Shown here: positions 18,219 through 26,931 of the stretch, piece after piece
How positions within the stretch are numbered: the first letter of the stretch is position 1
Layout: each line of letters begins with the position of its first letter
The notes under the pieces: generated by a model
Databases searched by the model: none
Seen by the model: the letters and a program-made list of their open reading frames with translations, nothing else
What the model was told of the DNA's origin: nothing
Position numbers and translations under genes: made by a program
Assembly (NCBI GenBank): GCA_009782785.1
Contig: WRIJ01000004.1
Span: 79,065 to 143,064 of the forward strand
From: Propionibacteriaceae bacterium
Lineage (GTDB): Bacteria > Actinomycetota > Actinomycetes > Propionibacteriales > Propionibacteriaceae
DNA length: 64,000 nt
Reading direction: 5' to 3'

Positions 18219-18374
18219 GTCATTCCGCGGAGGGCGCTAGCCCGACTCGCGGAATCCAGACTAGTGATTGTCCATGGTGGTGGGGTCTGTTGGTGGTGAG
18301 CATATTCGACAGACCCACCATCGAACTTGATGTGATATCTGGACCCTGCGAGTCACTTCGTTCCGCAGGGTGAC
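18219..18374. repeat. composite hairpin repeat unit (two inverted hairpins with spacer)
   Basis: It starts with a hairpin beginning GTCATTCCGCGG and ending GCGGAATCCAG (18219-18259). After a spacer of about 80 bases comes an inverted hairpin, CTGGACCCTGCGAG to CCGCAGGGTGAC (ending 18374). The unit therefore begins GTCA and ends TGAC. Confidence 0.85.
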
Positions 18375-18382
18375 ACCTACTC

Positions 18383-18471
18383 CGTCATTCCGCGGAGCGA
18401 AGCGACTTGGCAGGAATCCAGACTAGTGATCAACCACAAAGATGAGTCTGTGGATCATCACCTGTCACTGA
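18383..18471. repeat. composite hairpin unit lacking its right hairpin
   Basis: The left hairpin (18383-18422, with GACTTGGCAGGAATCCAG at its 3' side) and the first part of the spacer (GATGAGTCTGTGGATCA) are present. The right hairpin is absent. The linker ACCTACTCC joins it to the previous unit. Confidence 0.75.
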
Positions 18472-18547
18472 CGGGCACTACTGCGACGTGGTGGGGTAAC
18501 TGGGTACGGTGGTAGCGCAGAAAAAGTGGGGAGGAAACGGATTTAGT

Positions 18548-18724
18548 GGATTTCTATCCGAAAATGCCCCTTGTGCACAATGCAGTGATAGCAAAAGTGG
18601 CTTCAGGGGAATCGTGCAGCCGATTTTTTCCCTGTTTACCTGATGAAAGTCATGGTTGTTCTGGTCGTGGTCATAGTTTGCCCGGTCAGAGTTGTACACA
18701 AGGGGCGTTTTCGGATAAAAAGTC
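18548..18724. mobile_element. MITE-like element with about 33-base imperfect terminal inverted repeats
   Basis: The left end at 18548-18580 contains TATCCGAAAATGCCCCTTGT. The right end at 18692-18724 is its near-complement, containing ACAAGGGGCGTTTTCGGATA, with only a few mismatches over about 30 bases. The interior of about 110 bases has no convincing gene. No transposase is nearby. The element differs from the hairpin family around it. Confidence 0.6.
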
Positions 18725-18862
18725 CTTTCTTCCGTGGATTCTCTATGGTCTGGGACAGTATAGGATTACGATCCTCTAAGTGCTCTGCCTGGTGGTTGCG
18801 GAGAATCAGCCACCACGCGACGTTTCCATGCGTGCCCCGCTGAGAAATCGCGACCCGGAACG

Positions 18863-18914
18863 GTCATTCTGCGGAGGGCACTTATCCTGTCATTCCGCGG
18901 AGGGCCCTTATCTT
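18863..18914 (+). repeat. two tandem 26-base truncated hairpin units
   Basis: GTCATTCTGCGGAGGGCACT... at 18863 and GTCATTCCGCGGAGGGCCCT... at 18889 are head-to-tail 26-base units. They lead directly into the full unit at 18915, also 26 bases on. Confidence 0.8.
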
Positions 18915-19064
18915 GTCATTCCGCGGAGCGAAGCGACTCGCGGAATCCAGGTAAACGATCAGCCCTGAAGAAGAGTCTGATGGCAATGACTAATCACCGA
19001 CAGTCACCACCATGGCCAGTGTGATCTCTGGACCCCTGCGAGTCACTTCGTTCCGCAGGGTGAC
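18915..19064. repeat. composite hairpin repeat unit
   Basis: Left hairpin GTCATTCCGCGGAGCGAAGC...GCGGAATCCAG (18915-18950). The spacer contains ATCACCGACAGTCACC. The right inverted hairpin ends CCGCAGGGTGAC at 19064. Confidence 0.88.
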
Positions 19065-19073
19065 ACCTACTCC

Positions 19074-19234
19074 GTCATTCCGCGGAGCGAAGCGACTTGG
19101 CAGGAATCCAGACTAGTGATTAACCATACAGATGAGTCTGTGGATCACCGACAGTCACCACCATGGCGAGTGTGATATCTGGACCCTGCGAGACGGTGTT
19201 CCTCGCTTCGCTCGTCACCCGTCCGCAGGGTGAC
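19074..19234. repeat. composite hairpin repeat unit with expanded right loop
   Basis: It is joined to the previous unit by the ACCTACTCC linker. The left hairpin is 19074-19113. The right hairpin ends at 19234 and has a longer loop (GAGACGGTGTTCCTCGCTTC). Confidence 0.82.
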
Positions 19235-19243
19235 GCCTACTCC

Positions 19244-19327
19244 GTCATTCCGCGGAGCGCGCTAGCGCGACTCGCAGCGCTCGTCACCCGTCCGCAGGGG
19301 TGGGGCAATCTTCCCTCCGCAGGGTGA
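19244..19327. repeat. degenerate hairpin repeats
   Basis: Rearranged pieces of the same family (GTCATTCCGCGGAGCGCGCT, then CGTCACCCGTCCGCAGGG, then CCGCAGGGTGAC) extend to 25 bases from the pgi stop codon. With the entries above, this accounts for most of the 1.2-kb gap between 18112 and 19352. Only 18472-18547 and 18725-18862 show nothing I can name. Confidence 0.7.
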
Positions 19328-19351
19328 CGCCAGGAGGAAGCAGCAGTGTTC

Positions 19352-21022
19352 CTACGCCCGGTTGTCGCGGTAATACCGAATGAGCGCCTGGGTGGAGGGG
19401 TCCTGAGCCCCCAGGGCACTCACATCACCTTGGATGGCTGGGGCAATCTCCATGGCCAACTTCTTCCCCAACTCGACACCCCACTGGTCGAAGGAATCGA
19501 TCCCCCAGATGATCCCTTGAACGAAGGTGATGTGTTCGTACAAAGCAATCAACTGCCCAACCACTGAAGGGGTCAACGCAGGAGCAAGAATCGTAGTCGT
19601 GGGTCGATTTCCGGGGAACACACGATGAGGCACCAACTTTTCAGCAGTACCTTCTGCGCGTACCTCCTCCTCGGTCTTGCCAAACGCCAGAGCTTTCGTC
19701 TGCGCGAAACAGTTCGCCAGCAACAACTCGTGGACGTCCACCTCCCCATCCTTGAGTCCATTGGCAGGCGTGGCCACAGCGATGAAATCCGCCGGGATGA
19801 TCTGCGTACCTTGATGCAACAGCTGATAGAACGCATGCTGACCATTCGTACCTGGCTCTCCGAAATAAACCTCACCCGTATCGAGGTCGACCGGAGACCC
19901 GTCGGCTCGTACCTGCTTCCCGTTTGATTCCATGGTCAACTGCTGGAGGTACGCTGCGAAACGGTGAAGATTTTGGGCGTACGGCAGTACGGCATGACTA
20001 GTCATGGAGAGGAAACTGCGATACCACACCCCGAGCATGCCCATGAGGACAGGCAGGTTACGATCGAGGGGTTCATCACAGAAATGACGATCAATCGCGT
20101 TCATCCCGCCCAAGAATTCTTTAAACCCTTGAGGCCCGAGCCCGACCACCAGACTCGTACCCACCGCTGAACCCACTGAGTACCGTCCACCAACCCAGTC
20201 CCAGAATCCGAAAGCGTTTGCCGGATCGATGCCGAAAGCTTCCACCTTGTCGAGTGCTGTCGACACGGCCACGAAATGTCTGGCCACTGCCTCTGCGCGA
20301 GATTTTTCACTTCCGTCGATGATCCTTTGGGTTTCCAGGGAGTCCCACAACCACTGGCGGGCTAGGCGCGCATTGGTGAGAGTCTCCAAGGTGGTGAAAG
20401 TCTTGGAGACAACGATGAACAGTGTTGTTTCAGGATCAAGGTCTGCTGTTGTTTCGGACAAATCCGAAGGATCGATATTAGAGACAAATCGACATTCGAT
20501 GCCGGGGTTCACGTGCGGTTTCAGAGCCTCGTACACCATAGCCGGACCCAGATCCGATCCGCCGATCCCGATGTTCACGATCGTACGAATAGGTCTCGAT
20601 GACACACCAACCCACGCACCAGTACGTACCTTCTCAGCAAATCCGTCAACCTCATCCAACACCTGGTGTACATCTTTGATGACATCGTTTCCCTCAATCT
20701 CCAGGGTCTCACCACGCGGGCGGCGCAACGCAGTATGCAAAACCCGACGATTCTCGGTCACATTGACAATGTCCCCAGCAAACATCGCGTCGCGACGACT
20801 CGGCAGATCGATTGCTGAAGCAAGGTCCACTAGTGCTTTCATGACGCTAGGTGTGGCCAGGTTTTTGGACAGATCAACATGCAGATCACCTGCACTGATG
20901 GTCATCTCTGTGACCCTCTTAGTGTCGGTTTCGAACCATGCACGAAGGTCCGGATCAAAGGAACGGGCGAGGTCAGCGAGCCTTTGCCAAGCGGGCAAAG
21001 ACGTGGCATTAGGTGTGCTCAT
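19352..21022 (-). CDS. pgi: glucose-6-phosphate isomerase
   Basis: Pgi interconverts glucose-6-phosphate and fructose-6-phosphate in the cytoplasm. The 556-aa protein carries the family signatures: [52 protein letters not shown], and [20 protein letters not shown] with the catalytic His and Lys regions. Length is normal. It has a leaderless-type promoter (TAGAGT six bases before ATG) and is divergent from a secreted Ig-like protein. Confidence 0.97.
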   Translation of the reverse strand: MSTPNATSLPAWQRLADLARSFDPDLRAWFETDTKRVTEMTISAGDLHVDLSKNLATPSVMKALVDLASAIDLPSRRDAMFAGDIVNVTENRRVLHTALRRPRGETLEIEGNDVIKDVHQVLDEVDGFAEKVRTGAWVGVSSRPIRTIVNIGIGGSDLGPAMVYEALKPHVNPGIECRFVSNIDPSDLSETTADLDPETTLFIVVSKTFTTLETLTNARLARQWLWDSLETQRIIDGSEKSRAEAVARHFVAVSTALDKVEAFGIDPANAFGFWDWVGGRYSVGSAVGTSLVVGLGPQGFKEFLGGMNAIDRHFCDEPLDRNLPVLMGMLGVWYRSFLSMTSHAVLPYAQNLHRFAAYLQQLTMESNGKQVRADGSPVDLDTGEVYFGEPGTNGQHAFYQLLHQGTQIIPADFIAVATPANGLKDGEVDVHELLLANCFAQTKALAFGKTEEEVRAEGTAEKLVPHRVFPGNRPTTTILAPALTPSVVGQLIALYEHITFVQGIIWGIDSFDQWGVELGKKLAMEIAPAIQGDVSALGAQDPSTQALIRYYRDNRA

Positions 21023-21028
21023 GGACTC

Positions 21029-21034
21029 ACTCTA
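21029..21034 (-). promoter_or_regulatory. -10 box of leaderless promoter for pgi
   Basis: Minus-strand TAGAGT, spacer GAGTCC, then ATG at 21022. Confidence 0.6.
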
Positions 21035-21143
21035 GTCCTTGCGAGTACACTAATTCCCAATCAGAGTGGTGAAAACATCGTTGTTGCTCGACAATAGAGG
21101 GGATGAGGGGCGACAATGTCACCGATTCGCGATGGAGGTAGGT

Positions 21144-21947
21144 GTGAAACAATTCGGCGCAGCTATGGCGACGCTTGGTTTTGCCGTGGCATGCCTGAGT
21201 ACCCTCCTCTGGGGTGTTGATGGCCCATGGGCGAATGCGGATCCTGATCCTGACCCAACCGCCACGGAGACAACAACTGCACCGCCATCACCTCCACCAC
21301 CGCCAAAGAAGACAGCTACAGCACTGTCGTTGTCGGTGAGTCCATCATCGACTCCCGCTGGTGGGTCGCTGACTGTGTCGGGCACTCTCACAGCAGGGGG
21401 CAAGGCAGTGAAGTCAGCGTCGGTGAGTTTGTCTATTAGTTATGGGCAGATCACCTCAAATGCATACACCGATTCGAAGGGAGCTTTCACTGCCACAGGT
21501 TTCATCCCTATCGACGATGGTTTTCCGGCGAGTTTTACTGTGACAGCCTCCTATGGCGGCGACGGTGTCTACACCGGTTCCCAAGCCACAGCTAAAGGGT
21601 CGATCCAGGCAGCCGCCCAGCTTCCCACTGTTGATACCAGTGATCCGAGTGTTGAACCCACAACAGTCCAAACCTATGTTGTACGTACGGATGTTGGTCC
21701 TGTCGACGGGACGTATACTGCTCCAAGTGCGAGTAGCTCTGCTGGTGCCACCAAGGGTTCTTCCAAGCATGTGATGCTCATCGAAATCGTATTCCTTGTC
21801 GTGGCTTTTGTTGCCATCGCAGTGCTCTTGGTTGTGGGCATTGTTTCCCATGGTACGAAGTCTTTGACCGGTGGTGAGCGCCGTGGTTTCGGATCAGATT
21901 TTGGCAAGGATGGCACCCCTCCCGTCAAGGAGATCCCCTCGGCATAA
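21144..21947 (+). CDS. secreted, C-terminally membrane-anchored Ig-like domain protein
   Basis: An N-terminal signal segment (MATLGFAVACLSTLLWGVDG) precedes an acidic Asp-Pro/Thr stretch and a proline run. One bacterial Ig-like domain follows (TALSLSVSPSSTPAGGSLTV to YTGSQATAKGS), with the typical GAFTATGFIP strand. A Ser/Thr-rich linker leads to a C-terminal membrane segment (IVFLVVAFVAIAVLLVVGIV) and a basic cytoplasmic tail. It is probably a surface or envelope protein; no enzyme motif is visible. GTG at 21144 is preferred because GGAGGT lies 4 bases upstream; ATG at 21132 in the same frame is the alternative. Confidence 0.72.
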   Translation: MKQFGAAMATLGFAVACLSTLLWGVDGPWANADPDPDPTATETTTAPPSPPPPPKKTATALSLSVSPSSTPAGGSLTVSGTLTAGGKAVKSASVSLSISYGQITSNAYTDSKGAFTATGFIPIDDGFPASFTVTASYGGDGVYTGSQATAKGSIQAAAQLPTVDTSDPSVEPTTVQTYVVRTDVGPVDGTYTAPSASSSAGATKGSSKHVMLIEIVFLVVAFVAIAVLLVVGIVSHGTKSLTGGERRGFGSDFGKDGTPPVKEIPSA

Positions 21948-22006
21948 CCTGCTTTGCGGGATATAAATCGCCTGTTCATGTGACAACTCATCAGTGGATG
22001 AAGTAG

Positions 22007-22012
22007 AATCGC
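22007..22012 (+). promoter_or_regulatory. -10 box for the rpsF operon
   Basis: TAGAAT about 75 bases upstream of rpsF, leaving a leader of roughly 70 bases. The leader holds the hairpin at 22042-22065 and the ribosome site AAAGGAG (22072-22078). Confidence 0.5.
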
Positions 22013-22041
22013 TCCTCGGTGCTCACGCACCATCCTCTCCT

Positions 22042-22065
22042 GCTGCGGGACCTCCCCGTAGCCGA
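22042..22065 (+). promoter_or_regulatory. candidate S6:S18-binding leader motif
   Basis: The hairpin GCTGCGGG ... CCCGTAGC with a short loop is followed directly by CCGA. This recalls the published mRNA motif (stem with a conserved CCG box imitating the rRNA site) that the S6:S18 complex binds to repress rpsF operons. It lies 23 bases before the rpsF ATG. The assignment rests on position and the CCG box only. Confidence 0.45.
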
Positions 22066-22087
22066 AAGTCCAAAGGAGACCACGCTG

Positions 22088-22420
22088 ATGCGTAGCTATG
22101 AAATCATGGTCATTCTTGATCCTGAGATTGATGATCGCCAAATCGAGGGCGTCATTGATGATCACCTGAAACCAGTCACCAAAGCTGGTGGAACAATCAC
22201 CAACATCGACATCTGGGGTCGGCGTCGTCTCGCGTACGAGATTAAGAAAAAGTCTGAAGCGACCTATGTCGTGATCAATCTTGATGCGGAATCGGACGTC
22301 ATTAAAGAACTCGACCGCCGTATGAGCATCGATGAAAAGGTGTTGCGTACGAAGGTTATCCGTCCAGAATTGCATGCGAAGAAAGCCAAGAAAATAGCCG
22401 GGACGAAGAAGGCTGCATAA
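22088..22420 (+). CDS. rpsF: 30S ribosomal protein S6
   Basis: The 110-aa protein begins MRSYEIMVILDPEIDDRQIE and continues with IDIWGRRRLAYEIKKKSEATYVV, both typical of S6, which pairs with S18 in the small subunit platform. The lysine-rich tail (KKAKKIAGTKKAA) is common in actinomycetes. ATG at 22088 follows AAAGGAG by 9 bases; the longer frame from 22019 lacks a ribosome site. It is first in rpsF-ssb-rpsR-rplI. Confidence 0.97.
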   Translation: MRSYEIMVILDPEIDDRQIEGVIDDHLKPVTKAGGTITNIDIWGRRRLAYEIKKKSEATYVVINLDAESDVIKELDRRMSIDEKVLRTKVIRPELHAKKAKKIAGTKKAA

Positions 22421-22477
22421 TCCTCATGTCAGAGGGTTGAGTTAACCTGAGTTCATCTCAATATTAAGGATTAGAAA

Positions 22478-22954
22478 ATGGCAGGCGATACTATCATCAC
22501 TCTCGTCGGGAATCTCACCGACGATCCTGTGTTGCGGTTCACTCCCTCAGGGGCAGCCGTAGCAAACTTCACCGTGGCATCGACACCACGTTCCTTCGAT
22601 CGGGCAACTAACGAATGGAAAGATGGCGATGCAATGTTCATCAACTGCTCAGTATGGCGTCAGGTGGCAGAAAATGTTACAGAGTCGTTGAGCAAGGGGA
22701 TGAGGGTCATTGTCCAAGGGCGGCTCAAGTCCCGCTCCTACGAAACCCAGACAGGCGAACGTCGTACTGTCTTCGAAGTCGATGTGGACGAAATTGGTCC
22801 GGCTTTGCGCTATTCCACAGCCAAAGTCACCCGCAATCCGTCCACGTCGAACCAGTCAGGTTCTGCTGGGTGGTCACAGCCCGCACCGAGCGAGCCAGCG
22901 GCTCCAGCAAACGATCCGTGGGCTAATGCTCAGTCTGAGGACCCACCGTTCTAA
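22478..22954 (+). CDS. ssb: single-stranded DNA-binding protein
   Basis: The 158-aa SSB has an N-terminal OB fold ([61 protein letters not shown]). A Ser/Pro-rich linker follows, then an acidic tip ending SEDPPF, a variant of the usual DDIPF peptide that recruits repair and replication partners. The position between rpsF and rpsR is the standard bacterial order. Confidence 0.96.
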   Translation: MAGDTIITLVGNLTDDPVLRFTPSGAAVANFTVASTPRSFDRATNEWKDGDAMFINCSVWRQVAENVTESLSKGMRVIVQGRLKSRSYETQTGERRTVFEVDVDEIGPALRYSTAKVTRNPSTSNQSGSAGWSQPAPSEPAAPANDPWANAQSEDPPF

Positions 22955-23035
22955 CCACTCATCCACATGGTGCCTCCACTTGGGGCACCAGGCACATTCC
23001 GGCATACAGCCGGGCTCAAGAAAGGGAGCACCACA

Positions 23036-23269
23036 ATGGCCGCACGTAAGCCAATCATGAAGAAGAAGGTCATCCCGGTGAAAACTATTCACCTCGGTGA
23101 GATCGACTACAAAGACATCACTCTTCTTCGCAAATTCATCTCGGACCGTGGCAAGATCCGCTCACGGCGTGTCACAGGGCTCACAGTCCAAGATCAACGC
23201 AAAGTCGCCGAGGCTATCAAGAATGCCCGTGAAGTTGCTCTGTTGCCCTATGCAAGTTCGGGCCGGTAA
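23036..23269 (+). CDS. rpsR: 30S ribosomal protein S18
   Basis: A 77-aa S18 with the core [25 protein letters not shown] and the end [10 protein letters not shown]. Unlike some copies, it has no Cys cluster. ATG at 23036 follows GAAAGGGAG. A hairpin (GGTGCC ... GGCACC, about 22968-22991) lies between ssb and rpsR and could tune processing or expression. Confidence 0.96.
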   Translation: MAARKPIMKKKVIPVKTIHLGEIDYKDITLLRKFISDRGKIRSRRVTGLTVQDQRKVAEAIKNAREVALLPYASSGR

Positions 23270-23280
23270 GGGGAATTGAT

Positions 23281-23727
23281 ATGAAACTCATTTTGACTAC
23301 TGAGATCCCCAAGCTCGGGGTTGCCGGGGACATTGTGGACGTACGCTCAGGGTATGGCCGCAACTTCCTGCTACCTCAAGGCCATGCCATTGCTTGGACG
23401 AGGGGTGCTGAGAAACAGATCGAGGGCATCAAGCGCGCTCGTGATGCACGAGAGATCCGTGGCGTGGATCATGCCAATGAACTGCGTACCCAATTGGAAG
23501 GGTTGACTGTTTCTATCAAGGCGCGAGCTGGTGAGGCAGGTACGCTCTTTGGTGCGGTGACACCGACTGGACTGGCCCAAGCTATTAAAGCTGCTGGTGG
23601 ACCGGCTCTTGATAAGCGCAGCATCTCTGTGGTGAAACCCATTAAGACCCTCGGCAATCACACTATTGCAGTCAAGCTCCACGACGCGGTCACTGCCCAT
23701 GTTCCAGTGGAAGTAGTGAACGCTTAG
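23281..23727 (+). CDS. rplI: 50S ribosomal protein L9
   Basis: The 148-aa L9 has the N-terminal signature MKLILTTEIPKLGVAGDIVDVRSGYGRNFLLP, the connecting helix, and a C-terminal domain from GEAGTLFGAVTPTGLAQAI. It completes the rpsF-ssb-rpsR-rplI cluster, with 11 bases to rpsR and 2 bases to the following cca gene. Confidence 0.96.
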   Translation: MKLILTTEIPKLGVAGDIVDVRSGYGRNFLLPQGHAIAWTRGAEKQIEGIKRARDAREIRGVDHANELRTQLEGLTVSIKARAGEAGTLFGAVTPTGLAQAIKAAGGPALDKRSISVVKPIKTLGNHTIAVKLHDAVTAHVPVEVVNA

Positions 23728-23729
23728 AC

Positions 23730-25133
23730 ATGGACTTGTCATTCGCTCGGGCGGTGACTGAGCCTTTGGTTCACGCCTTCACCCAAGCAGGGCACTCGCT
23801 CTATCTTGTGGGAGGCTCAGTTCGCGATGCCATCCTCGGTATTGATTCTGAGGACCTAGATTTCACCACCTCGGCGCGCCCCGATGAGATCGAGTCGATT
23901 CTTTCACGCCTTGGTGGCCCCATCTGGGATATGGGTCGCGACTTTGGAACCATTGGTACGATCCTTCGCGATCAAAATGAGCAGTGGCGTATCGAGATCA
24001 CCACTTTCCGAGCTGATGCCTACTTGGAGGATTCCCGCAAGCCAGTTGTGAAGTTCGGTGATCGGATCGAAGATGACCTCATTCGCCGTGATTTCACGAT
24101 CAATGCGATGGCTGTGGATATGACTGACGGGTCACTGGTCGACCCCTACCGCGGTCAGGTTGATCTGTTGGAAGAAGTGCTGCGTACCCCTTCAACCCCG
24201 GAGATTTCGTTTACTGATGATCCTTTACGGATGATGAGAGCTGCGCGTTTCGCTGCGCGTTTTGGTTTCCGCCCCGTACCAGAAATCATTGCTGCCATGA
24301 TGGCCATGACGGATCGGTTGGCCATTGTGTCACGGGAGAGGATCCGTGATGAGTTGTCGAAACTGCTGCTGACTGATACTCCACGTGTGGGGATAGATAT
24401 TCTTGTACGCACTGGTCTCGCTGACCAATTCCTTCCTGAGCTGTCGGCTATGAAACTTGAAGTTGATGAGCATCACCATCACAAGGACGTCTATGAGCAT
24501 TCTTTGACGGTCCTTGATCAAGCTATTGCTCTTGAAAAGCAGCGCAACCATTCCCCTGACATTGTTAATCGTCTCGCAGCTCTGCTTCACGACATTGGCA
24601 AACCGAAGACGAAACGTCTCGAACCTGGTGGCAAAGTGAGTTTTTATCACCATGATGTGGTGGGGGCCAAGATGGCCCGAACCCGGTTGGCCGAGTTGAA
24701 ATACCCTAAAGAAGTCATCGAATCAGTGAGCGAGTTGATTGGTTTACACCTGCGGTTCCATGGGTACGGTGAAGGGCAGTGGACTGATTCAGCAGTACGC
24801 CGTTATGTTCGTGATGCTGGCCAGGAGCTGGAACGTCTCCATATTCTGACGCGCTCTGATTGTACGACCCGTATCCGCGCGAAAGCTGATCGACTCAGGC
24901 GAGCATACGAAGAGTTGGAATGGCGCATCGATGAGTTAGCAGCTCAAGAGGAACTTGATGCTATCCGTCCCGATCTGGATGGTAACCAAATCATGGAGAT
25001 TCTCGATATTGGCCCTGGGCGTGAGGTCGGATTGGCGTACTCCTATTTATTGGAGCGTCGACTGGATCGCGGGCCGGTCAGTGTGGAAGAAGCAACCGCA
25101 GAATTACGTACGTGGTGGGAGGCTCAGCAGTAG
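23730..25133 (+). CDS. cca: CCA tRNA nucleotidyltransferase with HD domain
   Basis: The enzyme adds or repairs the 3' CCA of tRNAs. The N-terminal nucleotidyltransferase has LVGGSVRDAILGIDSEDLDF, with the catalytic acidic pair, and RRDFTINAMAVD. The flexible head follows (DDPLRMMRAARFAARF). An HD phosphohydrolase domain lies at about residues 245-370 (HHHHKDVYEHSL, LAALLHDIGKPKTKR). The total is 467 aa, normal for actinobacterial Cca. It starts 2 bases after rplI, so it is probably read with the ribosomal genes, and overlaps the convergent HAD gene by 30 bases. Confidence 0.92.
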   Translation: MDLSFARAVTEPLVHAFTQAGHSLYLVGGSVRDAILGIDSEDLDFTTSARPDEIESILSRLGGPIWDMGRDFGTIGTILRDQNEQWRIEITTFRADAYLEDSRKPVVKFGDRIEDDLIRRDFTINAMAVDMTDGSLVDPYRGQVDLLEEVLRTPSTPEISFTDDPLRMMRAARFAARFGFRPVPEIIAAMMAMTDRLAIVSRERIRDELSKLLLTDTPRVGIDILVRTGLADQFLPELSAMKLEVDEHHHHKDVYEHSLTVLDQAIALEKQRNHSPDIVNRLAALLHDIGKPKTKRLEPGGKVSFYHHDVVGAKMARTRLAELKYPKEVIESVSELIGLHLRFHGYGEGQWTDSAVRRYVRDAGQELERLHILTRSDCTTRIRAKADRLRRAYEELEWRIDELAAQEELDAIRPDLDGNQIMEILDIGPGREVGLAYSYLLERRLDRGPVSVEEATAELRTWWEAQQ

Positions 25134-25769
25134 AGCCCGCAACTCGTCAACGCTGGTCACTAGCGCTGTGGAATTGACCTCAGCGAGTGCTTCACTAGTT
25201 CTTGCACCCCAGGTTACCCCAATGGAATCCATTCCAGCTGCTTGTGCGGCTCGGATATCCACCACAGCATCCCCAATATAAACAGCCTCCTGAGGTTGGA
25301 TATCCAGGATGCGACATGCTGCGAGCAGCGGTTCGGGGTTGGGTTTGTGCAATTTCGTGTCTTCAGCGCTCACTAGTAGCGGCATGAGGGGAGTCATGTC
25401 AGCAAGGTCGAGACACCAAAGGGCTGGGTCACGTCGTTTAGAAGTGACTGCTCCGAGGCGTACTCTTGAATGATGGAGTTCTTGAAGAAGGTCAAGAACC
25501 CCGTCGTACTGCTTCAACAGTAGTGGAGTATGTGTGTAGTTCCAGTCCATGTAGGCATCCATGAGCTCCTGGGATTTCTCTGGGTTCAGCGTCTCAAAGG
25601 CTTCGATGAGCGGTCGACCAATCCAGGTACGAATTTCAGCTTCGTCACCTTGTTCACCAAGAACCACCCCAAGAGCGTACTGATAGGACGCGACGATGAG
25701 ATCAATCGTGTTGATGAGAGTCCCATCGATATCGAACAGGACAACGGGCCACCTGGGTGAAGAGTTCAC
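25104..25769 (-). CDS. HAD-family hydrolase (phosphoglycolate phosphatase-like)
   Basis: The 221-aa protein has the HAD motifs in order: nucleophile VVLFDIDGTLINTID, motif II in LGAVTSKRRD, and the lysine and acidic motifs in HKPNPEPLLAA and VYIGDAVVDIRAAQAAG. A helical cap of subclass I lies between motifs I and II. It resembles phosphoglycolate or pyrophosphate phosphatases, but the substrate is not set by sequence. It starts 3 bases after the lemA stop, and the two are likely co-transcribed. Confidence 0.85.
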   Translation of the reverse strand: MNSSPRWPVVLFDIDGTLINTIDLIVASYQYALGVVLGEQGDEAEIRTWIGRPLIEAFETLNPEKSQELMDAYMDWNYTHTPLLLKQYDGVLDLLQELHHSRVRLGAVTSKRRDPALWCLDLADMTPLMPLLVSAEDTKLHKPNPEPLLAACRILDIQPQEAVYIGDAVVDIRAAQAAGMDSIGVTWGARTSEALAEVNSTALVTSVDELRALLLSLPPRT

Positions 25770-25772
25770 CTG

Positions 25773-26585
25773 CTATTTATCTTTGACCTTGGACGATTGG
25801 GAGAAATCCGGCTGAGCATAGTCACCAGCTGGTGCTGGAGTGTCCGGGAAAGGATCAGCAACCTGAGTGGGGATCGCGGGAGTCTCGAGAGCTACCTCTC
25901 CAGAAAGGGTTTCGCCAAGTGCAGGGGTTTCGAGTACGCCTGCAGCAGTCTCGACTACAGGTGCAGTGGCAGGTGCCGCGCTAGGGGAGAAGTCGACTAC
26001 AGGATTCTGGCGGATTCCGGGATCTTGGATCTGGAAATACTGTGCCTTTTTGAAACGCCCACCTGCAATCAGCGAGTTCGGGAAGGATTCAATGAGAGTG
26101 TTGAAGCTTCCCACATTGGCGTTGTAGTACTTGCGTGAGTTGGCGATGCGCGATTCGATCTCACTGAGTTCACTTTGGAGCTTGAGGAAGTTTTCGTTGG
26201 CCCGCAGTTCAGGATATTTCTCGACAGTCACATTGACGAGATTCTGCAACTGGGAGGTCAGTTGCTCTTCGACCTGTGCGCGTTGTGCGGGACTAGCATT
26301 CGAACCGGCTAGAGCAGCAGCCTGGTTGCGTAAGCCAATGACAGATTCGAGGGTTTCTTTCTCGTGAGCGGTTGCTCCCTTGATCGTATTGACCAGGTTA
26401 GGGATGAGGTCATAGCGGCGGTTGAGTTCCACATCGATCTGGTTCCAGGACTCTTCGACGAGGTTCTTTCCTCTCACCATCTTGTTGTAGACCCCGATGA
26501 TCCACCCCACGAGCAGAACAGCGAGAACGATCAGCACAATAAGAATGGTGAGAATATTTGTCCCGAAAGAGAGAAGGGTTAGCAT
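25773..26585 (-). CDS. LemA family protein
   Basis: One membrane segment at residues 7-30 (NILTILIVLIVLAVLLVGWI) precedes the LemA helical domain: NKMVRGKNLVEESWNQIDVE, RRYDLIPNLVNTIKG, KYPELRANENFLKLQSELS, and RKYYNANVGSFNTLIESFPN. LemA proteins are membrane-bound and of unknown exact role. This one carries a long Ala/Pro/Thr-rich tail of about 85 residues beyond the usual end, probably disordered. AAGGAG upstream supports the start. Its partner in the operon is the HAD phosphatase. Confidence 0.9.
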   Translation of the reverse strand: MLTLLSFGTNILTILIVLIVLAVLLVGWIIGVYNKMVRGKNLVEESWNQIDVELNRRYDLIPNLVNTIKGATAHEKETLESVIGLRNQAAALAGSNASPAQRAQVEEQLTSQLQNLVNVTVEKYPELRANENFLKLQSELSEIESRIANSRKYYNANVGSFNTLIESFPNSLIAGGRFKKAQYFQIQDPGIRQNPVVDFSPSAAPATAPVVETAAGVLETPALGETLSGEVALETPAIPTQVADPFPDTPAPAGDYAQPDFSQSSKVKDK

Positions 26586-26750
26586 GACAGGCTCCTTGAT
26601 GACGAAGGTACGGTCAGTCTAGCTGAAAGCACTGTGCCCAGTACGGCCATGTCCCGCACACTGGGGAACGAGGTGGGACGTGATCGGTCGAATAGTGTGA
26701 TCCGCTTCGCAGACGTGGGCGGTGGTAGATGCTATGGCACCCCCTTCCCG

Positions 26751-26853
26751 GTCATTCCGCGGAGCGCGCTAGCACGTCCCTATTTCGTCATTCTGCGGAG
26801 CACTGCGAGTCGCGGAGCCTGCTAGGGCGACTCGCAGTGCTCCGCAGGGTGAC
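26751..26853. repeat. hairpin repeats upstream of cydA1
   Basis: A truncated copy at 26751-26786 is followed by an enlarged palindrome at 26787-26853. Its arms (CTGCGGAGCACTGCGAGTCG and its exact complement) form a 21-base perfect stem around GGAGCCTGCTAG. The rest of the 346-base gap (26586-26931) holds only the cydA1 promoter. Confidence 0.8.
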
Positions 26854-26895
26854 ATGGTTGGTGGCGGGTGTGGTTGTCACCTGGCGGGATAGCGA

Positions 26896-26924
26896 TTGCA
26901 TTACCGTGAGGAACCTAATAAGTT
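26896..26924 (+). promoter_or_regulatory. cydA1 promoter (-35 TTGCAT, 17 bases, -10 TAAGTT), leaderless
   Basis: -35 is at 26896-26901 and -10 at 26919-26924. The -10 ends 7 bases before the ATG at 26932. The same ATTGCATTA and ATAAGTTT blocks with identical spacing occur before cydA2. Confidence 0.7.
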
Positions 26925-26931
26925 TCAGTGT

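Noticed and set aside
18162..19327. CRISPR array, because of repeated 30-40-base sequences
   Set aside because: Repeats are palindromes in both orientations with conserved spacers and irregular spacing, and no cas genes are present.
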